DNA of 14,088 nt from CAZGVW01 sp964529265 (GCA_964529265.1 CAZGVW010000152.1:1-14088), one strand, 5' to 3'. Positions 4,685-12,632 are shown, counted from the first letter of the stretch. A program made the numbers and translations. The notes: generated by a model from the sequence alone, not told the origin.

Positions 4685-7432
4685 TCAGGCCGCCGCGTGA
4701 CCCGCATCAACCTCGGCGACGTACGGCCGCTCCGCGGCCGCGGCGTCTTCCTCGCGCTCGATCGGCTTGCCCTTCGCGTCCGTCAGGGCCTTGCCCTCCA
4801 GATCGCGAATGATCGGCGTCGGGTGCTGTTTTTCGTGCTCCGCGAGCGTTTTTTCCCACTTCGCGCGCACGTCTTCGGGCAGTTCCGTCCACTTCCCGCG
4901 CCCGCGGCATTTCGGGTATTTGGAGCAACTCAGCCACGGCCCCCGCGCGCCGTTGCGCAGCATGAGCGCGCTCTCGCACTTCGGGCACGGCAGGTCCGTC
5001 TCGACCGGCGGCGTCGAGGGCGCCAGGACGTTGCCCTTCTTGTCCGCCTTCAGGATGCCGTCGCACTCCGGGTATCCAGAGCAGCCGAAGAACACGCCGA
5101 AGCGACCGGTGCGCTTGATCATCGCCCGTCCGCACTTCGGGCACGCCACGTTCACGGTTTCGATCGGGCGGGGCTTGCCTTCGCGATCCACCGGGCACGC
5201 GTAGTCGCACTTCGGGTACCGCGTGCAGGAGAGGAAGCGCCCGTTCTTGCCGAAGCGGTACGCCAGGTCCGCGCCGCACTTCTCGCACCGGTATTCCTTC
5301 GGCGCGGGCTGCGTCTCGGCCTTGGCGTGCGTCATCTCCTCGTGGGCGCGCTCCAGCGCCTCGCTGAAGGGCTTGTAGAACGCGTGCAGCACGCGCACCC
5401 AGTCGGCGTGCTCCTCCTCGATGAGGTCCAGCCGGCGCTCGAGGTCGCGCGTGTAGCCGACCTCCATGATGCGCGGGAAGCCTTCGATGAGTTTGTCCGT
5501 CACGACCTCGCCGAGATCGGTGGAGTAGAACCGCCGGTCGATCTGCTCCACGTACTTGCGGTCCTGGATCACCTGGATGATCGAGGCGTAGGTGGAGGGG
5601 CGGCCGATGCCCTCGGCCTCCAGCGTCTTGATGAGCGACGCTTCGGAATACCGCGGCGGGGGCGAACTGAACTTCTGCTCCGGCTCGATCGCGAAGGGCG
5701 CGAGCGCCTGCTGCTCCTTGAGCGACGGCAGCGTCTGCTCATCGGACGCGGTCGGCACGCCGGCGACGCGCATGAAGCCGTCGAACACGAGCACGCGCCC
5801 GGTGGCGCGGAACGCGCACAGGCGCTTCGGATCGGTGCCGCCGGTGATGGTCACGGCGGTGGAATCCCACTGCGCGGGCGTCATCTGGCACGCGAGGAAG
5901 CGCTCCCAGACGAGCGAATACAGGCGGAACTGGTCGGGCGTGAGCGCGCTCTTCACGCGCTGCGGCGAATACTCGCTCGAGGTCGGGCGGATCGCCTCGT
6001 GCGCCTCCTGCGCCGCCTTGTTGCTCGAGGAGTAGAAGTTGGGCTTCTCGGGCAGGTACTTGTCGCCGAACGTGCGCTGGATGTACGAGCGCGCCATGTC
6101 GATGGCCTCGCCCGTCAGGTGCGTCGAATCCGTTCGCATGTAGGTGATGAGGCCGACCGCGCCCTCGCCCGGAATCTCGATGCCTTCATAGAGCTGCTGC
6201 GCGGCCCGCATCGTGCGCTGCGCGCCGAAGCCCAGGCGCGTCGCGGCGGTCTGCTGGAGCGTGGACGTGATGAAAGGCGCCGAGGGGCGCGACTGCGTGC
6301 GCTTCGTCTCGATCGACGTGATGCGGTACGGCGTCTTCACGTCCGCCACGCCCGTCACCGTGCGCACGAACCGCGCCGGGCCCTTGCCCTTCTCGTCCTC
6401 CGTCACCGTGGTTTCGATCTTCGTCAGGCCGGCGAGCCGCGCGATCTCCGCGACGTCTGTCGTCAGATCCCTCGGCTTCGAATCAGCCGCGCCGGGCGCC
6501 GTGATCTCGAACTTCTCGCCGCCGACTTCAACCAGTTCGGCCCGCAGCGCGCCGTGGCCCGCGAGCCACGCGTTCTGGGCCTTGATCGTCGGCTCGTTGC
6601 CCTTTTCGTCCTTCGTCCGGTTGAACGCGGCCCACTCGCCGAGCAGTCGCTGCGCGAGCGAAGGCTCCAGCGCAAAGCAACCGCTCATCTTCCACGATTC
6701 ATCCGGGATGAATGCGCGGATCTCGCGCTCGCGCTCCACGATCAGCCGCACCGCCACCGACTGCACTCGCCCGGCGCTCAGCCCGCGCCCGACCTTCTTC
6801 CACAGAAGCGGCGACACCTGGTAGCCCACGATGCGATCGAGCACGCGCCGCGCCTGCTGCGCGTTCACCTTCGCCTCGTCGATCGGGTGCGGGTGCGCGA
6901 AGGCCTTCTGGATCTCCGTCTTCGTGATCGCGTTGAACACCACGCGCTTGGCCTGAGACGGATCGATGCCGAGAATGTTCGCGATGTGCCACGCGATCGC
7001 CTCGCCCTCGCGGTCAAGGTCGGTCGCGAACCACACGTCCGCCGCCTGCCTGGCGATGCGCTTGAGGTCGGTGACGACCTTGGTCTTGCCCGGCAGCACC
7101 TCGTAGGTGGGGGCGAAGTCGTGGTCGAGATCGACACCCGGAACCGGGCTCTTATCGCCCTTGGGGGCCTTGCTGGGCAGGTCCCGCACGTGGCCGACCG
7201 AGGCCTGCACCACGTAGCCGGGGCCCAGATACTTATTAATTGTTCGCGCCTTGGCCGGCGACTCCACGATCACCAGCTGCTTGCCCTCGGCCGAGCGCGG
7301 CGTCCCGCCGCCCCCACCTCCGGCGCCGGTAGTGCGGGCCTTGGACCGGCCCTTCGCCGCCGCGGTGCGGCCCTTGGAGGGGGATCGTCCGGCTGGTTTG
7401 CCGGCTGCTCGTGTGGCTGTCTTCCGCGCCAT
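4685..7432 (-). CDS. topA: DNA topoisomerase I (type IA)
   Basis: A 915-residue type IA topoisomerase that relaxes negative supercoils through a transient 5'-phosphotyrosine. The Toprim domain starts at VIVESPAKA (catalytic Glu57) and carries the metal-binding DLDREGEAIAWH (Asp138, Asp140). The nucleophile is Tyr431 in GLITYMRTDSTHL. Three C-terminal C4 zinc ribbons are complete: Cys716/719/736/742, Cys764/767/784/790 and Cys816/819/836/842. The first 50 residues are a Lys/Arg/Ala/Gly-rich basic tail not needed for the fold, perhaps for DNA contact. A GAGG lies about 13 nt upstream of the ATG, a weak site. It follows miaA in the same direction with a 197-bp gap that holds a hairpin and a TTGACA hexamer, so it probably has its own promoter. 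Length is typical for zinc-ribbon TopA (about 865-950). Confidence 0.97.
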   Translation of the reverse strand: MARKTATRAAGKPAGRSPSKGRTAAAKGRSKARTTGAGGGGGGTPRSAEGKQLVIVESPAKARTINKYLGPGYVVQASVGHVRDLPSKAPKGDKSPVPGVDLDHDFAPTYEVLPGKTKVVTDLKRIARQAADVWFATDLDREGEAIAWHIANILGIDPSQAKRVVFNAITKTEIQKAFAHPHPIDEAKVNAQQARRVLDRIVGYQVSPLLWKKVGRGLSAGRVQSVAVRLIVEREREIRAFIPDESWKMSGCFALEPSLAQRLLGEWAAFNRTKDEKGNEPTIKAQNAWLAGHGALRAELVEVGGEKFEITAPGAADSKPRDLTTDVAEIARLAGLTKIETTVTEDEKGKGPARFVRTVTGVADVKTPYRITSIETKRTQSRPSAPFITSTLQQTAATRLGFGAQRTMRAAQQLYEGIEIPGEGAVGLITYMRTDSTHLTGEAIDMARSYIQRTFGDKYLPEKPNFYSSSNKAAQEAHEAIRPTSSEYSPQRVKSALTPDQFRLYSLVWERFLACQMTPAQWDSTAVTITGGTDPKRLCAFRATGRVLVFDGFMRVAGVPTASDEQTLPSLKEQQALAPFAIEPEQKFSSPPPRYSEASLIKTLEAEGIGRPSTYASIIQVIQDRKYVEQIDRRFYSTDLGEVVTDKLIEGFPRIMEVGYTRDLERRLDLIEEEHADWVRVLHAFYKPFSEALERAHEEMTHAKAETQPAPKEYRCEKCGADLAYRFGKNGRFLSCTRYPKCDYACPVDREGKPRPIETVNVACPKCGRAMIKRTGRFGVFFGCSGYPECDGILKADKKGNVLAPSTPPVETDLPCPKCESALMLRNGARGPWLSCSKYPKCRGRGKWTELPEDVRAKWEKTLAEHEKQHPTPIIRDLEGKALTDAKGKPIEREEDAAAAERPYVAEVDAGHAAA

Positions 7433-7501
7433 AAGTCGAATGAGACCTCGCTGAAGCCCGTCCCGGACGCCGGGTCGCCGGCGGTCGGTCGGCCGCGGGG
7501 G

Positions 7502-7530
7502 AGGAAAGGGAGCCGCTCCCGGAATGTCAA
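7502..7530 (-). promoter_or_regulatory. Possible sigma-70-type promoter for topA
   Basis: Read on the minus strand, a perfect TTGACA (7530-7525) is followed after 17 bp by TTTCCT (7507-7502). The spacing is ideal, but the -10 match is poor. It lies about 70-95 bp upstream of the topA start. In DNA this GC-rich a perfect -35 hexamer stands out, but the assignment is tentative. Confidence 0.3.
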
Positions 7531-7534
7531 GCCG

Positions 7535-7555
7535 ACGCCCCGCGGCGTGGGGCGT
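7535..7555 (-). terminator. Hairpin downstream of miaA, possible terminator
   Basis: ACGCCCC (7535-7541), a 7-nt loop, GGGGCGT (7549-7555) form a perfect 7-bp GC-rich stem about 75 bp after the miaA stop and just upstream of the TTGACA element. No T-run follows, so intrinsic termination is uncertain. It may instead be a leader structure. Confidence 0.35.
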
Positions 7556-7629
7556 TCACACTTTCGGCGCGCCCGAGCCGCCGCCTGTAGTGGATTCGCG
7601 GACGGTTTCCAAGCGCCGGGAAGCCGATG

Positions 7630-8619
7630 TCAGGCTGTAAGCACTGTCTCTACAATGGTTTGCGCACATTCCGCGGCGGTCAGGCGCTCGGCGTCCAGGG
7701 TCACCGGTCTCCCGGGGTGTTCGTCCCGGGCGGAGGGGCCGGCTGACGTGTCCCGGCTCTCCGCGGATTTTGGGGGTGGCGGCGGCGCGAGGAGGCGGCG
7801 GAGCCAGGTCCGCTGGCTCTTGGCGAATCGGCGGGTTTCGATCTTGGTCTGCTCCAGCGCTTCCTCGAGCGTGCATTCGCCCTCGAAATGGCGGATCAGT
7901 TGCTTGTAGCCCAGCGCCTCCCGCGCCTGGGGGCCGAGGCGGGCGGATTCCCAGAGCGCGCTGGCTTCCTCGACCAGCCCGTGCTTCGCCATGTGCGCGA
8001 CGCGCGCGTTGATGCGGCGGTTGATGGCCTCGGTGGACCATTCGAGGCCGAAGACGAGCGCATCGGCGCGGCGCGTGCCCTGATCCCACTGGCTCTGGAG
8101 TCGGCTGATGGGCGCGCCGGTGGCGTGGAAGACTTCGAGGGCGCGGATGGTGCGGCGCTCGTCGTTGGGGTGGATTCTGGCCGCGGCTTCGGGGTCGAAG
8201 CGCTGGAGGTCGGCGCGACGGGAGTCGGGGCTCATGGCCTGGAGGCGGGCGCGGAGCCCCGGATCGGGCGCAGGGCCTTCGAAGAGTCCTTCGAGCAGCG
8301 CCTTGATGTAGAGGTGCGTGCCGCCGACGACGACGGGTGTGCGCGAGCGGGCGCGGATTTCGGCGATTGCGTTTTCGGCGAGGCGCAGCCAGTCATCGAC
8401 GGTGAAGGGCTCGGTGGGATCGCGGATATCGATGAGGTGGTGCGGCACGCCGCGGCGATCGCCGGGGGGGATTTTGCCCGTGCCGATATCCATGCCGCGG
8501 TAGACCTGGAAGGCGTCGGCGGAGATGACTTCGCCACTCAGGCGCAGCGCGACCTCGACGGCGAGTTCGGATTTTCCGCCGGCGGTGGGGCCGATGATGA
8601 CGGGGAATGCGGAGGACAT
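7630..8619 (-). CDS. miaA: tRNA dimethylallyltransferase (MiaA)
   Basis: A 329-residue enzyme that transfers a dimethylallyl group to N6 of A37 in tRNAs reading UNN codons. It shows the P-loop GPTAGGKS (residues 10-17), the family signature ISADAFQVYRGMDIGTGK, the HHLIDIRDPTEPFTVDDW segment and the VVGGTHLYIKALLEGLFEG strand. Further on it has the NDERRTIRALEVFHATG region and REALGYKQLI. After about residue 275 comes a Pro/Ser-rich linker and an extra helix, making it slightly longer than the usual 300-315. The MSSAFP start places the P-loop at the normal distance. The frame continues upstream across the divergent FGE gene, but that part is only antisense. The Shine-Dalgarno is weak, with GGAG about 15 nt upstream. 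It is cytosolic, and topA follows on the same strand. Confidence 0.96.
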   Translation of the reverse strand: MSSAFPVIIGPTAGGKSELAVEVALRLSGEVISADAFQVYRGMDIGTGKIPPGDRRGVPHHLIDIRDPTEPFTVDDWLRLAENAIAEIRARSRTPVVVGGTHLYIKALLEGLFEGPAPDPGLRARLQAMSPDSRRADLQRFDPEAAARIHPNDERRTIRALEVFHATGAPISRLQSQWDQGTRRADALVFGLEWSTEAINRRINARVAHMAKHGLVEEASALWESARLGPQAREALGYKQLIRHFEGECTLEEALEQTKIETRRFAKSQRTWLRRLLAPPPPPKSAESRDTSAGPSARDEHPGRPVTLDAERLTAAECAQTIVETVLTA

Positions 8620-8740
8620 GGGCAACGGTTGTGTCTCCGCGTGGGCATGGCGCCCATCGCGTTGCGAAATCGTAAGGTCTTTGACTGCATCGGGATAGGA
8701 GCGCGCCGGCTGGTTGCGGCAGGCGGCGTTGCGCGGTTCA

Positions 8741-9886
8741 ATGGTGGGAATGTCGGTTCGCGCTGCGGCCATGGCCCTGACTCTGCCGGTCGCTCTCGCG
8801 CTGACGGCGAACACGGATGGGCGCCTCTCCGGGGAGGGCGCTGTGGTGCGCGCGGGGCCGGCGGAAGCCCGGCACACAGCGCCCACGTCTCTGCAACATG
8901 AACGTGTTGCGCCGCCCGGCATGGTGTGGATTCCCGGCGGCGAGTTCACGATGGGGGGGGACGATCCGCTGTCGCGAGCGGATGAGCGGCCGAAGCATCG
9001 CGTGCGCGTGGATGGATTCTGGATGGACGTGACGGAGGTGACGAACGCGCAGTTCGCAGAGTTCGTGGATGCGACCGGGTACGTGACGGTGGCCGAGCGG
9101 CCGGTGGACTGGGAGGAACTGAAGAAGCAGGTCGAGCCGGGGACGCCGAAGCCGCCGGACGAGATGCTGGCGCCGGGTTCGCTCGTATTCACTCCGCCTG
9201 ATCATGCTGTGGACCTCGGCGACATCTTTGCGTGGTGGTCGTGGGTTTCGGGGGCGAACTGGCGGCATCCGGAGGGGCCGGAGAGTTCGATCGAAGGGCG
9301 CGAGCGGTTTCCGGTGGTGCATATTGCGTATGAGGATGCGGTGGCGTACTGCGCGTGGGCGGGGAAGCGGCTGCCGACGGAGGCGGAGTGGGAGTTCGCG
9401 GCCCGGGGCGGGCTCGAGGGGAAGGTGAACTGCTGGGGCGATGAGCCGATTGATGGGGCTCGCGCCAACACGTGGCAGGGATCGTTCCCGAGCGTGAACA
9501 CGAAGGAAGATGGCTTTCTGCGCGCAGCGCCGGTGAACTCGTTCCCGGCGAACGGGTACGGGCTGTACGACATGGCGGGCAACGTGTGGGAGTGGTGCAG
9601 CGACCTATACCGGCCGGATGCGTATGCGCTGCGCGTGGAGGAGATGGGGCCGGAGGGCGTGGCGGTGAACCCGGCGGGGCCGGAGAAGAGTTTCGACCCG
9701 CGGAATCCGCTGTCGCCGGAAAGCCGCGTGCATCGGGGCGGGTCGTTTCTGTGCAACGATGCGTACTGCGCGAGTTACAGGCCGAGCGCGCGGATGGCGT
9801 GCCCGACGGACACAGGCTTGCAGCACCTGGGATTCAGGTGCGTATTGACCGAGACGATGCGGAGACAAGAGAAGAAGGAGAACTGA
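8741..9886 (+). CDS. Formylglycine-generating enzyme (SUMF1/FGE family), predicted exported
   Basis: A predicted 381-residue oxidase converting a sulfatase active-site Cys to C-alpha-formylglycine. The FGE domain spans about 58-370. It has MVWIPGGEFTMG, VSGANWRHPEGP, AYCAWAGKRLPTEAEWEFAA, ANTWQGSFP, NTKEDGF, NGYGLYDMAGNVWEWCSD and the GGSFLCNDAYC site. Cys338 and Cys343 are five residues apart, as are the copper-binding cysteines of human FGE (336 and 341), so it should be a catalytically complete, oxygen-dependent enzyme. The N-terminus has an Arg followed by AAAMALTLPVALALTA, a probable signal peptide, then a linker containing a hairpin element (8836-8884). The start is uncertain: ATG 8741 is preferred, ATG 8750 is possible, and TTG 8714 has an AGGAG 12 nt upstream. 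The 3' end carries the ribosome-binding site of the next gene, so the two are translationally coupled. Confidence 0.93.
   Translation: MVGMSVRAAAMALTLPVALALTANTDGRLSGEGAVVRAGPAEARHTAPTSLQHERVAPPGMVWIPGGEFTMGGDDPLSRADERPKHRVRVDGFWMDVTEVTNAQFAEFVDATGYVTVAERPVDWEELKKQVEPGTPKPPDEMLAPGSLVFTPPDHAVDLGDIFAWWSWVSGANWRHPEGPESSIEGRERFPVVHIAYEDAVAYCAWAGKRLPTEAEWEFAARGGLEGKVNCWGDEPIDGARANTWQGSFPSVNTKEDGFLRAAPVNSFPANGYGLYDMAGNVWEWCSDLYRPDAYALRVEEMGPEGVAVNPAGPEKSFDPRNPLSPESRVHRGGSFLCNDAYCASYRPSARMACPTDTGLQHLGFRCVLTETMRRQEKKEN
8836..8884. repeat. Hairpin element inside the FGE coding sequence
   Basis: GGGCGCTGTG (8836-8845) and CACAGCGCCC (8875-8884) form a perfect 10-bp stem with an imperfect inner part (GGGC...GCCC around GGAA). 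The left side, GGGCGCTGTGGTGC, differs by one base from GGGCGCCGTGGTGC of the intergenic hairpins at 800-813 and 3816-3829, so it appears to be the same family. It is in frame and encodes part of the linker between signal peptide and catalytic domain. Confidence 0.65.
9875..9880 (+). promoter_or_regulatory. Shine-Dalgarno AAGGAG of the sulfatase, inside the FGE 3' end
   Basis: AAGGAG is part of the Lys-Lys-Glu-Asn end of FGE and lies 7 nt before the sulfatase ATG. FGE stops at 9886 and the sulfatase starts at 9888, so a terminating ribosome sits on the next start. This is strong evidence for one transcript and coupled synthesis. Confidence 0.85.
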
Positions 9887-9887
9887 C

Positions 9888-11489
9888 ATGAGCATCATGC
9901 GCTTCAAGACTCTGGTCCTCTCGGTGTGCATCGCCCTGCTCGCGGCCTTGGCCGCGGCGCCGGCGGTCGCGCAGAGGAGCGGGCAGGCGGCGAAGCCCAA
10001 CATCCTCGTGATCTGGGGCGACGACATCGGGACGTGGAACATCAGCCACAACAACCGCGGGATGATGGGGTACAAGACGCCCAACATCGACCGGATTGCG
10101 CGGGAGGGCGTGGCGTTCACGGATTACTACGGGCAGCAATCGTGCACGGCGGGACGCGCGGCGTTCATCGGCGGGAACGTGCCGGTGCGCACGGGCATGA
10201 CGAAAGTCGGCCTGCCGGGCGCGAAGGAGGGCTGGCAGAAGACGGACGTGACCATGGCGACGGTGCTCAAGAGCCAGGGCTACGCCACGGGTCAGTTCGG
10301 CAAAAACCACCAGGGCGATCGCGACGAGCACCTGCCGACGATGCACGGGTTCGATGAGTTCCTCGGAAACCTCTACCACCTGAACGCGGAGGAGGAGCCG
10401 GAGAACCGCGATTATCCCGCGGACATGCGGCTGCCGAACGGCAAGACGTTCAAGGAGCAGTACGGCCCGCGCGGCGTGCTGCGGTGCAAGGCCGACGGCC
10501 GCGGCGGGCAGACGATCGAGGACACGGGTCCGCTCACGAAGAAGCGGATGGAGACGATCGACGACGAGACCGTGGCCGCGGCGAGGGAGTTCATCAAGCG
10601 CCGGCACGAGGCGGGCGAGCCCTTCTTCTGCTGGTGGAACGGCACTCGGATGCACTTCCGCACACACGTGAAGGCGGAGCACACGGGCATCAGCGGCCCG
10701 AGCGGCGATGAATACCACGACGGCATGGTGGAGCACGACCGGCACGTCGGGCAACTGCTCGATCTGCTGGATGAACTGGGCATCGCGGGCAGCACGATCG
10801 TGCTCTACTCGACGGACAACGGGCCGCACTACAACACGTGGCCGGATGCGGGGACGACGCCGTTCCGGAGCGAGAAGAACTCGAACTGGGAGGGGGCGTA
10901 CCGCGTGCCGGCGTTCGTGCGGTGGCCGGGGCGGTTCCAGGAGGGCGTGACGCTGAACGGGATCGTCGCGCACGAGGACTGGCTGCCGACGTTTGCCGCG
11001 GCGGCCGGGGCGACGGACATCACGGAGCGGCTGCGGAGCGGCGTGGAGCTGAACGGCCGGCGCTACCGCAACTGGATCGACGGCTACACCATGCTGGACT
11101 ACCTGAGCGGGAGCGTGGATCGCTCGCCGCGGCGGGAGTTCATGTATGTGAATGATGACGGGCAGGTGGTGGCGCTGCGGCTGGGCGACTGGAAGGCGGT
11201 GTTCCTGGAGAACCGCGGGCAGGCGTTCGAGGTGTGGCGCGAGCCGTTCACGGAGTTGCGCGTGCCGCTGCTCTTCAACCTGCGGCGCGACCCGTTCGAG
11301 AAGGCCCAGCACAACGCGACCACGTACAACGACTGGTTCCTGGACCGGGCGTTCGTGTGCGTGCCGATGCAGCAGGTCGCGGCGAAGTTCCTGCAGACGA
11401 TGACGGACTACCCGCCGAGCCAGACGCCGGGATCGTTCAACCTGGAGAAGGTGCAGAAGATGATCGAGGACGCGGCGTCGGGCAGGTGA
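9888..11489 (+). CDS. Secreted arylsulfatase (type I, Cys-type formylglycine sulfatase)
   Basis: A 533-residue sulfate-ester hydrolase of the alkaline-phosphatase fold. A clear Sec signal peptide ends at APAVA-Q (about residue 28/29). The domain opens with PNILVIWGDDIG (metal-binding Asp45 and Asp46). The modification site is Cys86 in SCTAGRAAFIGG, with Arg90. GQFGKNHQGD supplies Lys139 and His141, and STDNGPHYNTW supplies Asp310 and Asn311, with Lys330 in FRSEKNSNWEG. All expected calcium and sulfate ligands appear present. The core is C-x-A-x-R and not the commoner C-x-P-x-R. Cys (not Ser) plus the adjacent FGE gene argues for FGE-dependent maturation. It acts outside the cytoplasm. Its substrate cannot be read from the sequence; sulfated polysaccharides or aryl and alkyl sulfates are possible. 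A HAD phosphatase gene follows after 42 bp. Confidence 0.95.
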   Translation: MSIMRFKTLVLSVCIALLAALAAAPAVAQRSGQAAKPNILVIWGDDIGTWNISHNNRGMMGYKTPNIDRIAREGVAFTDYYGQQSCTAGRAAFIGGNVPVRTGMTKVGLPGAKEGWQKTDVTMATVLKSQGYATGQFGKNHQGDRDEHLPTMHGFDEFLGNLYHLNAEEEPENRDYPADMRLPNGKTFKEQYGPRGVLRCKADGRGGQTIEDTGPLTKKRMETIDDETVAAAREFIKRRHEAGEPFFCWWNGTRMHFRTHVKAEHTGISGPSGDEYHDGMVEHDRHVGQLLDLLDELGIAGSTIVLYSTDNGPHYNTWPDAGTTPFRSEKNSNWEGAYRVPAFVRWPGRFQEGVTLNGIVAHEDWLPTFAAAAGATDITERLRSGVELNGRRYRNWIDGYTMLDYLSGSVDRSPRREFMYVNDDGQVVALRLGDWKAVFLENRGQAFEVWREPFTELRVPLLFNLRRDPFEKAQHNATTYNDWFLDRAFVCVPMQQVAAKFLQTMTDYPPSQTPGSFNLEKVQKMIEDAASGR

Positions 11490-11531
11490 GGCCGCCCCCG
11501 CCCCCCCTGAAACGAACAGGAGACGACGATC

Positions 11532-12566
11532 ATGGGATTCAGGATTGGCCGCCTCCGCGCGATCGCGGCGGCGGCGGCGCTGCTGTTGCCGTTCATGGGC
11601 GGGTGCGCGGGGCATTGCTGCCGCGCGAGGCTGGATTCGTGGAATGACACGGCCTCGCGCCGCGCCATCGTGGAGTTCGTGGAGGCGGCGACGCACAAGG
11701 GCTCGGGCGGCTACATCGCGCCGGAGGAGCGCATCGCCGTCTTCGATAACGACGGCACGCTGTGGGCCGAGCAGCCGATGTACTTCCAACTGGCGTTCGC
11801 GATCGATCGCGTGAAGGCCCTGGCGCCGCGGCATCCGGAGTGGCGGACGACGGAGCCGTTCAAGTCCATTCTCGCGGGCGACGTCAACGCGGCGCTGGCC
11901 GGTGGCGAGAAAACGGTGATGGAGATTCTGGCCGCGACGCACGCGGGCATGACGACGGAGGAGTTCCGGCACATCGTGCAGGACTGGACGGCGACGGCGA
12001 AGCACCCGCGCTTCGACCGGCTGTACACGGAGTGCGTGTATGCGCCGATGGTGGAGATGCTCGACTACCTGCGCGCCCACGGCTTCACGACGTACATCGT
12101 CTCCGGCGGCGGAATCGAGTTCATGCGCCGGTGGGCGGAGGCGGCGTACGGCATTCCGCCGGAGCAGGTGATCGGCTCCAGCGGGAAGACGAAGTTCGAG
12201 ATGCGGCCTGCCGCGGGCGGCGCGCCCGAGCCGGCGCTCCTCAAGCTGCGCGAGATCGGCAGCATCGACGACGGACCCGGCAAGCCGGTGAACATCAACC
12301 TGCACATCGGCCGGCGGCCGGTCATCGCCTTCGGCAACTCCGACGGCGACCTCGAGATGCTCCAGTGGACGACGATGACGGAAGGCCCGCGCCTCGGCGT
12401 GATCATCCACCACACGGATGCATCGCGCGAATGGGCGTACGACCGCGGCTCGCACATCGGGCGGCTCGAGAAGGCGCTCGACCAGGCGCCTCAGCGCGGG
12501 TGGATCGTCGTGGACATGAAGGAGGATTGGGAGCGGGTCTTCGCGTTCGAGAAGTCGGCGGACTAG
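11532..12566 (+). CDS. HAD-superfamily phosphatase, probable lipoprotein
   Basis: A 344-residue haloacid-dehalogenase-type hydrolase, presumably a phosphatase. Motif I is VFDNDGTLW (nucleophile Asp72, acid/base Asp74), motif II is TTYIVSGGG (Ser191), and a Lys follows in GSSGKTKFE (219 or 221). Motif IV is IAFGNSDGDLEML (Asp271, Asp273). The order and spacing with a helical cap between I and II suggest a subclass I, phosphoserine-phosphatase-like architecture. The N-terminus has a hydrophobic run ending in PFMGGC (Cys25), which suggests lipoprotein export even though the lipobox is not classical. An AGGAG lies 9 nt before the ATG. The gene is 42 bp behind the sulfatase on the same strand. Its link to sulfatase function is inferred from context only. 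It could remove phosphate from the same sugar or detergent-like substrates, or be a general acid phosphatase. Confidence 0.88.
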   Translation: MGFRIGRLRAIAAAAALLLPFMGGCAGHCCRARLDSWNDTASRRAIVEFVEAATHKGSGGYIAPEERIAVFDNDGTLWAEQPMYFQLAFAIDRVKALAPRHPEWRTTEPFKSILAGDVNAALAGGEKTVMEILAATHAGMTTEEFRHIVQDWTATAKHPRFDRLYTECVYAPMVEMLDYLRAHGFTTYIVSGGGIEFMRRWAEAAYGIPPEQVIGSSGKTKFEMRPAAGGAPEPALLKLREIGSIDDGPGKPVNINLHIGRRPVIAFGNSDGDLEMLQWTTMTEGPRLGVIIHHTDASREWAYDRGSHIGRLEKALDQAPQRGWIVVDMKEDWERVFAFEKSAD

Positions 12567-12567
12567 T

Positions 12568-12584
12568 GCGCACGGGCCGTGCGC
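12568..12584 (+). terminator. Hairpin immediately after the HAD gene, possible terminator
   Basis: GCGCACG, loop GGC, CGTGCGC form a perfect 7-bp stem starting one base after the HAD stop codon. No T-run follows, so it may act as a 3'-end stabiliser or Rho-associated site. It would separate the sulfatase cassette from pgk. Confidence 0.45.
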
Positions 12585-12632
12585 CTACACCCCGTGGGAA
12601 CCCCGGCAACGCGCCCCCGCGCGCGGTACCAT

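Noticed and set aside
4724..4740. Hairpin CGGCCGC-TCC-GCGGCCG near the convergent methyltransferase/topA ends, as a bidirectional terminator
   Set aside because: It lies inside the last topA codons, has no T-run on either side, and is easily produced by GC-rich coding sequence.
3770..7909. A very long plus-strand open frame (about 1379 codons) antisense to topA and running through the methyltransferase gene and hairpins
   Set aside because: It overlaps two clearly conserved genes in other frames, has Arg/Leu/Pro/His-rich low-complexity content and no recognisable domain. It is the expected shadow in DNA this GC-rich.
8679..8705. TTGACT at 8680-8685 as the -35 of an FGE promoter
   Set aside because: No acceptable -10 hexamer lies 16-18 bp downstream, and the position conflicts with the nearby AGGAG at 8697-8701.
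8620..9192. An N-terminal extension of miaA by 191 residues
   Set aside because: It lies entirely antisense to FGE and its signal peptide region. The MiaA P-loop sits at residue 10 when the MSSAFP start is used, as is normal for the family.
9834..12455. An 873-codon minus-strand open frame opposite the sulfatase and HAD genes
   Set aside because: It is Arg/His/Val/Leu-rich antisense translation without motifs, and both sense genes have complete active sites.
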